From contig NZ_CP119766.1 of NCBI RefSeq assembly GCF_030378165.1, positions 5,912,099 to 5,976,098 on the forward strand: a stretch of 64,000 bases of DNA. The letters run 5' to 3'. The notes under the pieces were generated by a model that saw only the letters and a list, made by a program, of their open reading frames with translations, was not told where the DNA came from and made no database searches. Positions 9,551-19,392 of this stretch are shown in pieces. The DNA is from Flavobacterium panacagri (GTDB taxonomy: Bacteria > Bacteroidota > Bacteroidia > Flavobacteriales > Flavobacteriaceae). The first letter of the stretch is position 1; the number at the start of each line of letters is the position of its first letter. A program made the translations under genes and the position numbers.

Positions 9551-9580
9551 AAAAAGACGATCATAAATGATCGTCTTTTT
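9551..9580 (+). terminator. Rho-independent terminator
   Basis: A 13-base stem (AAAAAGACGATCA with TGATCGTCTTTTT) closes on a TAAA loop and ends in a T run. It lies between the convergent methyltransferase and lipoprotein genes and could serve both strands. Confidence 0.9.
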
Positions 9581-9602
9581 TTCTAATTCAAAATCTTAAA
9601 GC

Positions 9603-10262
9603 TTATTTTTTTGCTTCTTTATTTTCTTCAGCTTTTGCTCCCATTCTATTTACGGTATACATAGGCGCAAACTTAATTTTCAAACCAGCAATTTTTCTAT
9701 TGTCTGCTGCAGTCAAACCTTCTTTTTCAACAGTATTTTTTCTGCTGTCAAGTGCTTCATACAATACTTTAATTTCATCCCAGTCTTCTCTAGAATATTT
9801 ATCCTTATTATTTTCAACCGTATGAACAAATTGTTGGTACACACTATGAATATTCTGAGCGTTTACCCAGCTGAAGCTCATATCATCTCCAATTTTTCCT
9901 TCACCAAATAAGGCATTTCTTAATTGTTGTTTAGGACTTGGAGCCGGTGGGGCAAGAAGGGTGGTCATTTCATTTTTAAAATCCTCATACTTAGCTTTGC
10001 TTGCATTTATTTTCTCTGTTTGGGCAGTATTATCTTTAATATCTGCTAAAGCGGCATCAGCTTCTGCTGCTCTTCTATCGTATTCCGATTCAACAGTATT
10101 CCAATTTTCTTTAAGATCTTCGGCTTTAACATTTTTAACCGAATCTACGTAGGTTACATAAGAATCAATTGTTTTCTGTGCCTTTTCTTGTTTTTCGTCT
10201 TTACATGATGTAAAGCTCAACGCTAATAATGCAATTCCTGTAGCTATTTTGATATTTTTCAT
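9603..10262 (-). CDS. Lipoprotein of unknown function
   Basis: The 219-residue product has a lipoprotein signal with lipobox SFTSC, placing the acylated cysteine at residue 20, followed by a charged segment (KDEKQEKAQKT). The mature part is strongly helical and rich in Lys, Glu and Ala, which suggests a coiled-coil or helical-bundle fold. Segments such as DRRAAEADAALADIKDNT recall DUF6565-like exported proteins of Flavobacterium. No catalytic motif is visible. The gene is monocistronic, convergent with the methyltransferase and divergent from the LolD-like ATPase; the 294-base gap beyond its start is AT-rich. Confidence 0.75.
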   Translation of the reverse strand: MKNIKIATGIALLALSFTSCKDEKQEKAQKTIDSYVTYVDSVKNVKAEDLKENWNTVESEYDRRAAEADAALADIKDNTAQTEKINASKAKYEDFKNEMTTLLAPPAPSPKQQLRNALFGEGKIGDDMSFSWVNAQNIHSVYQQFVHTVENNKDKYSREDWDEIKVLYEALDSRKNTVEKEGLTAADNRKIAGLKIKFAPMYTVNRMGAKAEENKEAKK

Positions 10263-10556
10263 AATTTTGATTGTTTTTAATTAATAATATCAAATTTACT
10301 TAAAAGACAATGCTTAAAATTACATTATTTCCATCTTTTTAAGATTTATAAAATAATAAATTTATAAATTCAACCAAATAATGATAATTATACAAAACAA
10401 CATCACTAGGATATAACGGCTTTAAAAATATATTGTTGATTATTTTGTTATTTCAATAAACTAAATGATGTTTTTGTAACAAAAACCAATTATCAGCTAC
10501 TTATCAGTTTTATTCAAAAGTGTTTTGTACTTTTAAATCCAAAATTGTAAACCAAA

Positions 10557-11264
10557 ATGGCTGAACCATTAATTAAAATAACTGACATCAAACGAAATTT
10601 TGTTTTAGGCAACGAAATTGTTTATGTATTAAAGGGAATTAATTTAGAAATAAAAAAAGGCGAATATGTAGCATTAATGGGACCTTCTGGATCTGGAAAA
10701 TCTACGTTAATGAATTTATTAGGCTGTTTGGATACACCAACTTCTGGTCATTATGTTTTAAATGGAAAAGATGTCAGCCAAATGAGAGATGATGAATTGG
10801 CCGAAATCAGAAATAAAGAAATTGGTTTCGTATTTCAGACTTTTAATTTATTGCCAAGAACAACAGCACTTGATAACGTTGCACTACCAATGATATATGC
10901 TGGCTACGGAAAATCTGAACGAATTGCGCGAGCAACCGAAGTTCTAAAACAAGTAAACCTAGCCGATAGAATGGATCACCAGCCGAATCAGCTTTCTGGA
11001 GGACAACGCCAGCGTGTAGCTGTTGCAAGAGCTTTGGTAAACAAACCATCTATTATTTTAGCCGATGAACCAACAGGAAACTTAGACAGTAAAACGTCTG
11101 TAGAAATCATGAAGCTTTTCGGAGATATTCACGCACAAGGAAACACTGTAATTCTAGTAACGCATGAAGAAGATATTGCTGCTTATGCACATCGTGTTAT
11201 TCGCTTAAGAGATGGATTAATTGAAAGTGATACTTCTAAGGAATTGCAATCAAATAAGATTTAG
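10557..11264 (+). CDS. ABC transporter ATP-binding protein (LolD/MacB class)
   Basis: The 235-residue cassette carries Walker [10 protein letters not shown] (about residues 42-50), a Q-loop in [16 protein letters not shown], the signature [15 protein letters not shown], Walker [14 protein letters not shown] and the H-switch VTHEEDIA. The [10 protein letters not shown] form and FNLLP segment place it in the MacB/LolD/FtsE branch, which powers FtsX-fold permeases acting on lipoproteins, peptides or cell-wall enzymes. No permease is adjacent. A MacB-type permease occurs 47 kb away at 57886, and pairing between them is only a possibility. Confidence 0.92.
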   Translation: MAEPLIKITDIKRNFVLGNEIVYVLKGINLEIKKGEYVALMGPSGSGKSTLMNLLGCLDTPTSGHYVLNGKDVSQMRDDELAEIRNKEIGFVFQTFNLLPRTTALDNVALPMIYAGYGKSERIARATEVLKQVNLADRMDHQPNQLSGGQRQRVAVARALVNKPSIILADEPTGNLDSKTSVEIMKLFGDIHAQGNTVILVTHEEDIAAYAHRVIRLRDGLIESDTSKELQSNKI

Positions 11265-11278
11265 ACGTTAGACCATAA

Positions 11279-11842
11279 ATGAGACCTATAAAATTTTTGT
11301 TATTTTTCTTTTTATTATTCACAGCCTGTAAGGAGAAAACGGTAACAGAGATTCGTTATACTAATCTACCGCCAAAAACAAAAAAAATCAAAATAAATTG
11401 GTTAACAGACAAAACAGTCAATATAAAAACTATTATTCATTTATCTTATGTTAAAGGTTTTGAATGTGATTCTGTAATTGGTTTTAATTACATTGGTTTT
11501 GAAGGAGAGCATTTTTATTTTCCAATTAATGAAAAAGGTCAATATATAAGTACAATTAAACAAACACAAAAACTCAGTCAAAATCAAATATCCAGATTAA
11601 ATTCAATTATTCGAGATAAAAAAACCTATGAAAATCCAGATATAGCTGGATGTTATGAACCAAGATTAGCTTTTGTATACTTTAAAGACAATTCGGTAAT
11701 ATGTCAAACACAAATTTGTCTTGACTGTAACCAGCTTCAGTCTTCTGCAGTTATTGCCGATGGTGCTGATGGTAATCTAAACAAAGAAGCTGTTAAAGAA
11801 ATAACAGAACTTCAAACTGAGCTCGGCTTTACAAAAAACTAA
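11279..11842 (+). CDS. Lipoprotein of unknown function
   Basis: The 187-residue product starts with a hydrophobic signal ending in lipobox LFTAC (Cys at 17). The mature part contains four further cysteines in two clusters, in GFECDS, AGCYEPR and the closely spaced CQTQICLDC segment. The CQTQICLDCNQ segment looks like a metal- or disulphide-forming site. No known enzymatic motif was recognised. It follows the ABC ATPase by 14 bases and may be cotranscribed with it. Confidence 0.7.
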   Translation: MRPIKFLLFFFLLFTACKEKTVTEIRYTNLPPKTKKIKINWLTDKTVNIKTIIHLSYVKGFECDSVIGFNYIGFEGEHFYFPINEKGQYISTIKQTQKLSQNQISRLNSIIRDKKTYENPDIAGCYEPRLAFVYFKDNSVICQTQICLDCNQLQSSAVIADGADGNLNKEAVKEITELQTELGFTKN

Positions 11843-11845
11843 TTA

Positions 11846-11887
11846 AAAAACTTAGCATCTCAGCACCTCAGAACCTTAGTATCTTAA
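11846..11887. repeat. 8-base-period repeat (CTTAGCATCTCAG family), single arm
   Basis: Units of about eight bases, CTTAGCAT CTCAGCAC CTCAGAAC CTTAGTAT CTTA, lie between the lipoprotein and adenosyltransferase genes. The same family recurs at 24088-24267 and 51231-51326. This copy has the uninterrupted core CTTAGCATCTCAG at 11851-11863. Confidence 0.75.
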
Positions 11888-11892
11888 AAAAA

Positions 11893-12462
11893 ATGAAAGT
11901 ATATACCAAAACCGGCGATAAAGGTACAACAGCTCTTTTTGGAGGAACCCGCGTACCGAAAGACCACATTAGAATTGACAGTTACGGAACCGTTGATGAA
12001 CTTAATTCATACATTGGATTAATTCGTGATCAAGAAATAGATTCACATTACAAAACCATTTTAATCGAAATTCAGGACCGTCTTTTTACGGTAGGCGCCA
12101 TTTTGGCAACTCCTCAAGAAAAAGAAGTCTTAAAAAACGGAGAACTTCGCTTAAAAAATCTTGGCATAATCGATTCTGACATCCAATTACTCGAAAACGA
12201 AATAGATAAGATGGATCAAAGTCTCCCTCCAATGACTCATTTTGTTTTGCCTGGCGGACATCCGACCGTGTCACATTGTCATATAGCACGCTGTATTTGC
12301 CGTAGAGCCGAGCGTTTGGCAGTACATTTAAGCCATAATGAACACGTTCCAGAAATCGCAATTATGTACTTAAACCGACTTTCTGACTACCTTTTTGTCT
12401 TGGCACGAAAGTTGTCGTCAGACCTTAAAGCGGAGGAAGTGAAATGGATTCCGCGTAAGTAA
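11893..12462 (+). CDS. Cob(I)alamin adenosyltransferase, PduO type
   Basis: The enzyme transfers adenosyl from ATP to cob(I)alamin to make adenosylcobalamin. The 189-residue protein has the PduO-type ATP-binding N-terminus YTKTGDKGTTALFGGTRV, the DELNSYIGL helix, and the conserved RCICRRAERLAVHL segment in which the arginines contact ATP and the active site. It ends NRLSDYLFVLAR, also diagnostic. The product is a cofactor for methylmalonyl-CoA mutase, whose chaperone MeaB is encoded at 27429 in this window. The start is the ATG right after the repeat at 11846-11887. Confidence 0.94.
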   Translation: MKVYTKTGDKGTTALFGGTRVPKDHIRIDSYGTVDELNSYIGLIRDQEIDSHYKTILIEIQDRLFTVGAILATPQEKEVLKNGELRLKNLGIIDSDIQLLENEIDKMDQSLPPMTHFVLPGGHPTVSHCHIARCICRRAERLAVHLSHNEHVPEIAIMYLNRLSDYLFVLARKLSSDLKAEEVKWIPRK

Positions 12463-12590
12463 ACAGTCTGAGTTTTCAGTTTTAATACTGCAAACTCACA
12501 TAAAAACTGAATACTTTAAAGTACAGTAATTAGGAGCAAACATCGGTTTTCATACTGCAAACTGCCACTGAAAACTGATTACTAATATAG
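12463..12590. repeat. Imperfect repeats of ACTGCAAACT / ACTGAAAACTG
   Basis: The stretch holds two copies of ATACTGCAAACT, at about 12486 and 12559, and several related AAAACTGA and CAGTTTT segments in both orientations. It can form imperfect hairpins and contains no open frame of note. Confidence 0.55.
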
Positions 12591-12626
12591 ACGTTCTTAA
12601 ATTTTATTAAAATAAATCAAAATTTA

Positions 12627-12657
12627 CTTGTCTTTTTCAGTAAAAAATTTATTTTTG
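12627..12657 (+). promoter_or_regulatory. Bacteroidota-type promoter for the DUF2795 gene
   Basis: CTTG at 12627-12630 (one mismatch to TTTG) is followed after 19 bases by TATTTTTG at 12650-12657, a full match to TAnnTTTG. The distance to the ATG at 12679 is 21 bases. Confidence 0.6.
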
Positions 12658-12678
12658 CACAAACTAAACAGATAACAG

Positions 12679-12900
12679 ATGTATTGGACATTAGAATTAG
12701 CATCTTATTTAAGTGATGCGCCATGGCCTGCTAACAAAGATGAACTTATTGACTACGCGATTAGAGCAGGTGCTCCATTAGAAGTAGTAGAAAACCTTCA
12801 GTCTATCGAAGATGAAGGCGAGATATATGAATCAATGGAAGAAATTTGGCCTGATTATCCAACAGACGAAGATTATCTTTGGAATGAGGATGAATATTAA
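12679..12900 (+). CDS. DUF2795 small acidic protein
   Basis: This 73-residue acidic protein begins MYWTLELASYLSDAPWPANK and continues with DELIDYAIRAGAPLEVVENLQ, a short helical unit of the DUF2795 type. The C-terminus is almost all Glu, Asp and aromatic residues. The family is small, cytosolic and without known biochemical function. It has its own promoter and a terminator, so it is probably transcribed alone and strongly. It lies immediately upstream of secA with an 86-base gap. Confidence 0.85.
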   Translation: MYWTLELASYLSDAPWPANKDELIDYAIRAGAPLEVVENLQSIEDEGEIYESMEEIWPDYPTDEDYLWNEDEY

Positions 12901-12907
12901 AAAAATA

Positions 12908-12950
12908 AACCAAAGGAAAAAGTCTCATCATAGAGGCTTTTTTTTTGGTT
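12908..12950 (+). terminator. Terminator after the DUF2795 gene
   Basis: A hairpin with arms AAAGTCTC and GAGGCTTT (one G-T pair) is nested within outer arms AACCAAA and TTTGGTT, with a run of nine or more T. It separates the DUF2795 gene from secA. Confidence 0.8.
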
Positions 12951-12986
12951 CAAATACATATAAATAATAAAGAAATACAATAAATC

Positions 12987-15900
12987 ATGAGTTTCATAAA
13001 CAGTATTATTAAAGTCTTTGTGGGTGATAAATCACAGAAAGATGTCAAAGCTTTACAACCTTACTTAAATAAAATTAAAACATTCGAAGCTCCCTTAATG
13101 AGTCTATCTAACGACGAATTGAGAGGAAGAACTGTTTTTTTTAAAGATAAAATAAAAGAAGCTAGAGCTGACAAAGATGCTAAAATTGCTGCGCTTAAAG
13201 CGGAAGTAGAAAACATCGAAGACATCGACAAAAGAGAAGATCTTTATGATGCTATAGATGCCCTTGAAAAAGAAGCTTATGAAATCTCTGAGAAAACTTT
13301 ATTGGAAATTCTTCCAGAAGCTTTTTCTGTAGTAAAAGAAACGGCTCGTCGTTTCAAAGAAAACTCTCATATTGAAGTTACTGCAACTGCAAAAGACCGT
13401 GAATTCTCAGCAGCAAAACCTTATATTACTATTGAAGGCGACAAATCGATTTGGGCTAACAAATGGAATGCTGCCGGAAAAGACATCACTTGGGACATGA
13501 TTCACTATGATGTTCAATTGATTGGTGGTATGGTTTTACACGAAGGTAAAGTTGCCGAAATGCAAACGGGAGAAGGTAAAACTTTGGTTGCTACTCTTCC
13601 TCTTTACTTAAACGCTTTGACTGGAAATGGAGTTCACTTAGTAACTGTGAATGACTACTTAGCAAAACGTGATAGCACATGGAAAGCACCTTTGTTCGAA
13701 TTCCACGGTTTATCTGTTGATTGTATCGATAATCACCAGCCAAGTACAGAACAAAGAAAAAAAGCATACGACGCTGATATCACTTACGGAACCAATAATG
13801 AATTTGGTTTTGACTACTTAAGAGATAACATGGCACACTCTCCTAGTGATTTAGTTCAGAGAAAACACAATTTTGCCATTGTCGACGAGGTTGACTCTGT
13901 ATTAATTGATGATGCTAGAACACCGCTTATTATTTCAGGTCCAGTTCCTCAGGGAGATCGTCATGAATTTAACGAATTGAAACCAAAAATCGAAAACTTA
14001 GTTGCGCAACAACGTCAGTTAGCGAATGGTTTCTTAGCTGAAGCTAAAAAATTAATCAAAGAAGGAAATACTAAAGATGGAGGTTTCTTATTATTAAGAG
14101 CTTACAGATCTTTACCTAAAAATAAAGCATTAATTAAATTTTTAAGTGAAGAAGGAATTAAACAATTGCTTCAAAAAACTGAAAATCAATACATGCAGGA
14201 TAACAATCGCGAAATGCATAAAGTGGATGAAGCTTTGTATTTTGTGATTGAAGAAAAAAACAATCAAGTTGAGTTAACAGACAATGGTATTAAATACCTT
14301 TCTGGAGATACTGATGCCGATTTCTTCGTTTTACCAGACATCGGAACAGAAATCGCTGCTATTGAAAAACAAAAATTAGACAAAGACGCTGAAGCGGAAG
14401 CTAAAGAAAGATTATTCCAGGACTTTGGAGTAAAAAGCGAGCGTATTCATACTCTTACTCAGCTTTTAAAAGCATACGCTTTATTCGAAAAAGATGTAGA
14501 GTATGTGATCATGGACAACAAAATTATGATTGTCGATGAGCAAACAGGTCGTATCATGGATGGTCGTCGTTATTCTGACGGATTACACCAAGCAATTGAA
14601 GCAAAAGAAAACGTAAAAATCGAAGCTGCAACACAAACATTTGCAACTGTTACATTACAGAATTATTTCAGAATGTACAGCAAATTAGCTGGTATGACAG
14701 GTACTGCTGTTACAGAAGCTGGAGAGTTATGGCAGATTTACAAATTAGACGTTGTTGAAATCCCAACTAACCGTGGAATTGCAAGAATTGACAAAGAAGA
14801 TTATATCTACAAAACTACACGTGAAAAATTCAACGCTGTAATTGAAGATGTTACTGAATTATCACAGGCTGGAAGACCAGTATTGATTGGAACAACTTCT
14901 GTAGAGATTTCAGAATTATTAAGCCGTATGCTTAAGATGAGAGGAATCACGCACAACGTATTGAATGCTAAAATGCACAAGCAAGAGGCGCAAATCGTTG
15001 AAGAAGCTGGTAAAGCTGGAGTTGTAACAATTGCAACAAACATGGCTGGTCGTGGTACCGATATTAAATTATCTCCAGAAGTAAAAGCTGCTGGAGGTTT
15101 AGCAATCGTTGGTACAGAACGTCATGATTCTCGTCGTGTAGACAGACAGTTACGTGGTCGTTCTGGTCGTCAGGGAGATCCAGGAAGTTCTCAGTTCTAT
15201 GTTTCTCTTGAAGATAACTTAATGCGTTTATTCGGTTCTGAAAGAGTGGCGAAAGTTATGGACAGAATGGGATTGAAAGAAGGTGAAGTGATTCAGCATT
15301 CTATGATGACTAAATCGATCGAACGTGCTCAGAAAAAAGTAGAAGAAAACAACTTTGGTGTTCGTAAACGTTTATTAGAATATGATGACGTAATGAACTC
15401 ACAGCGTGAAGTAGTTTACAAACGTCGTCGTCATGCCTTATTTGGTGAGCGTTTGAAACTGGATATCGCTAATATGCTTTATGATACCTGCGAATTAATC
15501 GTAAGCAATAGTAAAGTGACAAATGATTTCAAAGGATATGAATTTGATTTAATTCGTTATTTTGGAATTACATCTCCAATTTCTGAGGCTGATTTCTTGA
15601 AATTATCTGACATTGAAGTTACTGGAAAAGTATACAAAGAAGCTTTAGCTTTCTACACTGAAAAAACAGAAAGAAGTGCTAGAGAAGCTTTCCCAATCAT
15701 AAAAGGAGTTTATGAAGAGCCAAACAATCATTTCGAAAGAATTGTGGTTCCATTTACAGACGGAATCAAAACTTTGAACGTGGTAACTGACTTGAAAAAA
15801 GCTTACGATAGCGAAGGCGCTCAATTAATTGCTGATTTCGAGAAAAATATCACACTTTCTATTGTGGATGAAGCTTGGAAAAAACACTTACGCAAAATGG

Positions 15901-16331
15901 ACGAATTGAAACAATCGGTTCAATTAGCTGTTCACGAGCAAAAAGATCCATTGCTTATCTACAAATTAGAAGCATTCAACTTATTTAGAGGAATGTTGGA
16001 CAACGTTAATAAAGAAGTTATTTCATTCTTATTCAAAGGAGATTTGCCAGCTCAAAACACACCTGAAATTCACGAAGCAAGAGAAGTACGTCAAAAAGAA
16101 AACTTTAAATTAAGCAAAGACGAAATTCCAAACAGCGAAGAAATGAACCGCGAAGCTGGAGAAACGCAACAGCGTCAAGTTACAGAAACTATTGTGAGAG
16201 ATATGCCAAAAATCAATCGTAACGATACTGTAACAGTTCAAGAAGTTGCTACTGGTAAAACAGAAACAATGAAATTCAAAAAAGCAGAAAGTTTGTTAGC
16301 TGCTGGAACTTGGGTTTTAGTTAATGAATAA
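12987..16331 (+). CDS. secA: Preprotein translocase ATPase SecA
   Basis: SecA drives Sec-dependent export through SecYEG using ATP. Recognisable blocks are [20 protein letters not shown] (Walker A), the preprotein-binding region beginning [39 protein letters not shown], the NBD2 segment [14 protein letters not shown], and [16 protein letters not shown]. At 1,114 residues it is longer than the ~900 of E. coli, as usual for Bacteroidota, with insertions around residues 335-440. The C-terminal Cys-rich zinc motif is absent; the end is instead [21 protein letters not shown] terminator follows directly. Confidence 0.97.
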   Translation: MSFINSIIKVFVGDKSQKDVKALQPYLNKIKTFEAPLMSLSNDELRGRTVFFKDKIKEARADKDAKIAALKAEVENIEDIDKREDLYDAIDALEKEAYEISEKTLLEILPEAFSVVKETARRFKENSHIEVTATAKDREFSAAKPYITIEGDKSIWANKWNAAGKDITWDMIHYDVQLIGGMVLHEGKVAEMQTGEGKTLVATLPLYLNALTGNGVHLVTVNDYLAKRDSTWKAPLFEFHGLSVDCIDNHQPSTEQRKKAYDADITYGTNNEFGFDYLRDNMAHSPSDLVQRKHNFAIVDEVDSVLIDDARTPLIISGPVPQGDRHEFNELKPKIENLVAQQRQLANGFLAEAKKLIKEGNTKDGGFLLLRAYRSLPKNKALIKFLSEEGIKQLLQKTENQYMQDNNREMHKVDEALYFVIEEKNNQVELTDNGIKYLSGDTDADFFVLPDIGTEIAAIEKQKLDKDAEAEAKERLFQDFGVKSERIHTLTQLLKAYALFEKDVEYVIMDNKIMIVDEQTGRIMDGRRYSDGLHQAIEAKENVKIEAATQTFATVTLQNYFRMYSKLAGMTGTAVTEAGELWQIYKLDVVEIPTNRGIARIDKEDYIYKTTREKFNAVIEDVTELSQAGRPVLIGTTSVEISELLSRMLKMRGITHNVLNAKMHKQEAQIVEEAGKAGVVTIATNMAGRGTDIKLSPEVKAAGGLAIVGTERHDSRRVDRQLRGRSGRQGDPGSSQFYVSLEDNLMRLFGSERVAKVMDRMGLKEGEVIQHSMMTKSIERAQKKVEENNFGVRKRLLEYDDVMNSQREVVYKRRRHALFGERLKLDIANMLYDTCELIVSNSKVTNDFKGYEFDLIRYFGITSPISEADFLKLSDIEVTGKVYKEALAFYTEKTERSAREAFPIIKGVYEEPNNHFERIVVPFTDGIKTLNVVTDLKKAYDSEGAQLIADFEKNITLSIVDEAWKKHLRKMDELKQSVQLAVHEQKDPLLIYKLEAFNLFRGMLDNVNKEVISFLFKGDLPAQNTPEIHEAREVRQKENFKLSKDEIPNSEEMNREAGETQQRQVTETIVRDMPKINRNDTVTVQEVATGKTETMKFKKAESLLAAGTWVLVNE

Positions 16332-16352
16332 AAGATTTTAATCTTAAAATAT

Positions 16353-16391
16353 AAAATCCCCGACTACAATAGTAATCGGGGATTTTTTTTT
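16353..16391 (+). terminator. Terminator after secA
   Basis: AAAATCCCCGA (16353-16363) pairs perfectly with TCGGGGATTTT (16376-16386) and is followed by a T run. Confidence 0.92.
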
Positions 16392-16398
16392 ATTCTTT

Positions 16399-16468
16399 TG
16401 CCACGAATTACACAAATTTTCTAGAATTGTATTTTAAAAAATCAGAGTGAATTCGTGTAATTCCTGGC
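16399..16468. repeat. Inverted repeat, GCCACGAATT family, copy 1
   Basis: The left arm GCCACGAATTACACAAATT faces a right arm whose complement is GCCAGGAATTACACGAATT, about 17 of 19 matching, around a 30-base centre. It sits between convergent secA and the methyltransferase gene. Further copies are at 27168 and 62604. Confidence 0.8.
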
Positions 16469-16473
16469 TCTAA

Positions 16474-17136
16474 TTATCGCGGATTATCCTGATAATAACG
16501 TTCTTCTATTCTCTTAATGTCTTTAATTGAATTCTTCGCCCAAAGCAAACGTTTAACTAGAATTTCTTCATCTGTTAACTTCCAATCAATATCAGATCGG
16601 CGGAGTCTATTGGTTAAACTTTGGATAATAATAGCTGCTGAAACTGAAATATTCAAACTTTCTGTAAAACCGACCATTGGAATTTTTAAAAATCCATCGG
16701 CATTATCCATAATTTCTTTTGACAATCCTTCTTTTTCGGTTCCAAAGAATAAAGCACTTGGTTTTGAAATATCAAAATCTTCCAGCATACAATCTTTTTC
16801 GTGTGGCGTCGTCGCAATGATTTGATAACCTTTACTTTTCAAATCAGAAAGACATCCTGAAACCGAATCAAATCGATTGATATCAACCCATTTTTGTGCA
16901 CCTAAAGCAATTTCTTTGTCGATTCTTTTTCCAAAACGCTGTTCAATTACATTTAATTCCTGAATTCCAAAAACTTCACAGCTTCGCATTACTGCACTTG
17001 TATTATGCATCTGGTAAACATCTTCAACTGCAACTGTAAAATGTTTTGTTCTATTTTCTAGTACTTTTAAAAAATTAGCTTTTCTATTATCAGTTAGTAT
17101 GTTTTCTAAGAATGCGAGATAATCTAAATCAATCAT
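16474..17136 (-). CDS. TrmH/SpoU-family RNA 2'-O-methyltransferase
   Basis: The 220-residue protein shows the SpoU/TrmH trefoil-knot motifs: motif 1 VYQMHNTSAVMRSCEVFGIQ (near residue 40), motif 2 LFFGTEKEGLS, and motif 3 IPMVGFTESLNISVSAAI. These build the knotted SAM site and active centre. It is likely to 2'-O-methylate a tRNA, possibly Gm18, or an rRNA nucleotide. The C-terminal helix RRSDIDWKLTDEEIL resembles tRNA (Gm18) TrmH proteins. It is convergent with secA and 61 bases upstream of the sulfotransferase stop; a separate transcription unit from that operon is likely. Confidence 0.88.
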   Translation of the reverse strand: MIDLDYLAFLENILTDNRKANFLKVLENRTKHFTVAVEDVYQMHNTSAVMRSCEVFGIQELNVIEQRFGKRIDKEIALGAQKWVDINRFDSVSGCLSDLKSKGYQIIATTPHEKDCMLEDFDISKPSALFFGTEKEGLSKEIMDNADGFLKIPMVGFTESLNISVSAAIIIQSLTNRLRRSDIDWKLTDEEILVKRLLWAKNSIKDIKRIEERYYQDNPR

Positions 17137-17197
17137 TTTATTTATGTTTGGCGCAAAAATACATAAATAATAGAAAAAGAAGGCTTCGTCTAAGTTT

Positions 17198-18166
17198 TCA
17201 ACGTGCTAAATCTTCAATGAAATTCGCGTGAAGCTTTTCATATAGCATTTTAACCTTTGTCAAATTCGCAGATAAATTATCATCTTTATAAGAATCCCCA
17301 CTAAAAACAGTACTTTCATTTTTAGAATGTTTTTTAAGACGTTCCAACATCCCATTCCATTCACTTTCAGAAAAACTGGCATTTATAAAAGATATAAATC
17401 GTTCAATGACATTTTTCATTCCGTCATTATAATTAAGTATTATTACATTGCAATCTGTTTCATAAAAATCTAGAAAACCTTGAAAATATTTTTCTAGAAC
17501 CAAAGCTTGATATTGCCAAAAATTTATCTCTTCAATCTCTTTGGTAGTAATCCCAAAAACACTCGACGGAATTATACTAGGAACCATATGCATGCCCGCG
17601 TGCTTTTGATGCGATCTTAAAACCTCTTCTGGGTTTCGGTACAATAAAGCAAAAGGGACTTCAGGAAAAACCGATCTCAAATAAGAAGCCTTAAAAATAC
17701 TCCAAGCATCCAGCTTTATAATAAGGTTATTTTGTTCAGGAAATCTTTTTTGACCAAGCAATCTGATAGCCGATTTCAACAAAACGGTCTTAACATCTGC
17801 ATCAAAAGCATTACTTCTTAGAATCTCATCGATAATAGGAGCTTCAGAAACCATAATGTTTTCTGGCGAAGTAGCAAGAGACTGACTCAACATAGTTGAT
17901 CCGCATCTTGACACATGAAAAACCAATCCTTTCAGTTCGACAAAATCGAGTTCTTTAGACCAATCGATCAGATTCTCCGCTGTACTTACTACTTTAAAAT
18001 GTTTTGAATTATAACTATGGCTTTTGCATTTCGCAATTGTTTCTTCAAAAAAAGGTTCTGCAAAAGGAATATCTGAAAAATAAATCCATTCAAAATAGAC
18101 TTCATTTTCTTTTTCAATTAATTTAATTGGAATCCAATTTGAAATAAAATGCTGTATAACTTCCAT
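17198..18166 (-). CDS. Sulfotransferase family protein
   Basis: This 322-residue protein carries a sulfotransferase-type P-loop variant, FHVSRCGSTMLSQSLA (about residues 83-98), which in the family binds the 5'-phosphosulfate of PAPS. A second segment, FALLYRNPEEVLRSHQKH, matches the 3'-phosphate-binding Arg/Ser block. The N-terminal 75 residues are unassigned. It is the last gene of a tight minus-strand trio with the hydroxylase (3-base gap) and APS kinase. It should transfer sulfate from PAPS to a hydroxyl or amine, and the acceptor is unknown. The protein has no signal peptide and is probably cytosolic. Confidence 0.8.
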   Translation of the reverse strand: MEVIQHFISNWIPIKLIEKENEVYFEWIYFSDIPFAEPFFEETIAKCKSHSYNSKHFKVVSTAENLIDWSKELDFVELKGLVFHVSRCGSTMLSQSLATSPENIMVSEAPIIDEILRSNAFDADVKTVLLKSAIRLLGQKRFPEQNNLIIKLDAWSIFKASYLRSVFPEVPFALLYRNPEEVLRSHQKHAGMHMVPSIIPSSVFGITTKEIEEINFWQYQALVLEKYFQGFLDFYETDCNVIILNYNDGMKNVIERFISFINASFSESEWNGMLERLKKHSKNESTVFSGDSYKDDNLSANLTKVKMLYEKLHANFIEDLAR

Positions 18167-18169
18167 TCT

Positions 18170-18859
18170 TTATAAGTTCATTTGTGATTGAAGATCTGCA
18201 ATAATTTTAGAACTAATTTCAGATGGATTTCTAGAAAGCTCTGCAATAATCTGGTGTTTTACCTCATCTGAAAGCTGCTCATTTGGCATAAAATTCACAT
18301 CAAAACCCATTTTAGAAAACAATTCATCAGACCAATCATTTCTTATGCAATCCAGCGTTAGGTGAATTCTAGGTTCCGTACTTTTATTCTGTACACTATG
18401 CGGTAATTGAAAATTAGCATACCAGCACTCTCCCATTTTCATTGGGACTATTTTCTGGTCTACATAAAAATAAACTTCAGAATTCGTAATAATAGGAATA
18501 TGAATCCTGAAAAAACCATCTTCATATGAAGTGTCATTATCAACATGTTCTTTAATTTCGCTTTGAGGCCCGAGTCTTAATAATCTCACCGCTTCTTTTT
18601 CGCACTTAAACCAATCCATTATTTCTTTAAAATAAGAACAGCTGTCAAGCAAAGGTGTATTTTTATATTCTTTATCAGGAAAAGAAAGAATATCAGTTTC
18701 TAATCCCGATTGTGACCGCAAAGAAACACTGGTCCATTTTCCTTCATAGCGATTGATATTAAAATGCGGTGTCCACAGATTAGTCTCGCAAGTCACTAAA
18801 TCGTTTTGCAGTTTTTCTATCGAAAAAGAAATTGGAAGCTGGCAGGAAGAAGGATTCAT
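18170..18859 (-). CDS. Aspartyl/asparaginyl beta-hydroxylase-like Fe(II)/2OG dioxygenase
   Basis: The 229-residue protein has a cupin-like hydroxylase core. A His-x-Asp pair lies at residues 105-107 (KEHVDND), the distal His at 154 (FQLPHSVQN), and the arginine likely to bind 2-oxoglutarate is in PRIHLTLD (R164). The RLGPQS...H spacing matches the Asp/Asn hydroxylase family. It would hydroxylate an amino-acid side chain, free or within a peptide, using O2 and 2OG. It is sandwiched between APS kinase (5-base gap) and sulfotransferase (3-base gap), so its product may be the sulfation target. That link is inference. Confidence 0.78.
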   Translation of the reverse strand: MNPSSCQLPISFSIEKLQNDLVTCETNLWTPHFNINRYEGKWTSVSLRSQSGLETDILSFPDKEYKNTPLLDSCSYFKEIMDWFKCEKEAVRLLRLGPQSEIKEHVDNDTSYEDGFFRIHIPIITNSEVYFYVDQKIVPMKMGECWYANFQLPHSVQNKSTEPRIHLTLDCIRNDWSDELFSKMGFDVNFMPNEQLSDEVKHQIIAELSRNPSEISSKIIADLQSQMNL

Positions 18860-18864
18860 AAGTC

Positions 18865-19392
18865 TTAAAAATTTAAATTGCTAATTATAAAATTGTACAG
18901 TTTATGGGCAGAAATCGAAACGGTTTCAGAATCTGTTTTTAAGACCAAATCTGCTTTTTCTGGAATTTCAAAAACGTCACTTATCCCCGTAAAACTTCGA
19001 ATTTTATTTTGATCATGGTCTGGCAATAATGCTCTTTTATACAACCCTTTTGGGTCTCTTTCAATTAAATTAGTAATAGAACAATCTAGGAAAACCGTCC
19101 TAACGAATTCGAAAGAACGTAATTCATTACGAAGATTTTCATACGGATTGATAACCGACATTAAAACAATCTTATTTTCTACGATTAAATTTCGGCCAAC
19201 AGTAAAAAGACGTCTTACATTTTCACAACGGTCTTCTTTAGAAAATCCTAAATCTTTACAAATTGTCTGTCGGTAAACATCGCCGTCTACTATTTCTGCT
19301 TCATAATTGTTTTGAAGCAGCAGATGCTTGACATTTTCTGCCAACGTTGTTTTTCCTGAACCAGAAAGTCCTGTAAATTGAATTAAAATCAT
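18865..19392 (-). CDS. cysC: Adenylyl-sulfate (APS) kinase
   Basis: APS kinase phosphorylates adenylyl sulfate to PAPS, the universal sulfate donor. The protein from the ATG at 19392 is 175 residues and shows Walker A GLSGSGKTT (residues 8-16), VDGDVYRQT, the ENVRRLFTVGR helix, SVINPYENLRNELR, KGLYKRAL and SFTGISDVFEIPEKADL, all CysC hallmarks. A longer frame from GTG at 19419 exists, but the ATG directly before ILIQFTGLSG fits the family. No ATP sulfurylase gene (CysDN or Sat) is in the window. Its operon partners make a sulfation role far more likely than assimilation. Confidence 0.93.
   Translation of the reverse strand: MILIQFTGLSGSGKTTLAENVKHLLLQNNYEAEIVDGDVYRQTICKDLGFSKEDRCENVRRLFTVGRNLIVENKIVLMSVINPYENLRNELRSFEFVRTVFLDCSITNLIERDPKGLYKRALLPDHDQNKIRSFTGISDVFEIPEKADLVLKTDSETVSISAHKLYNFIISNLNF

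Noticed and set aside
12086..12361. 91-residue antisense frame in the adenosyltransferase gene
   Set aside because: A shadow of a well-conserved enzyme on the other strand, with no signal of its own.
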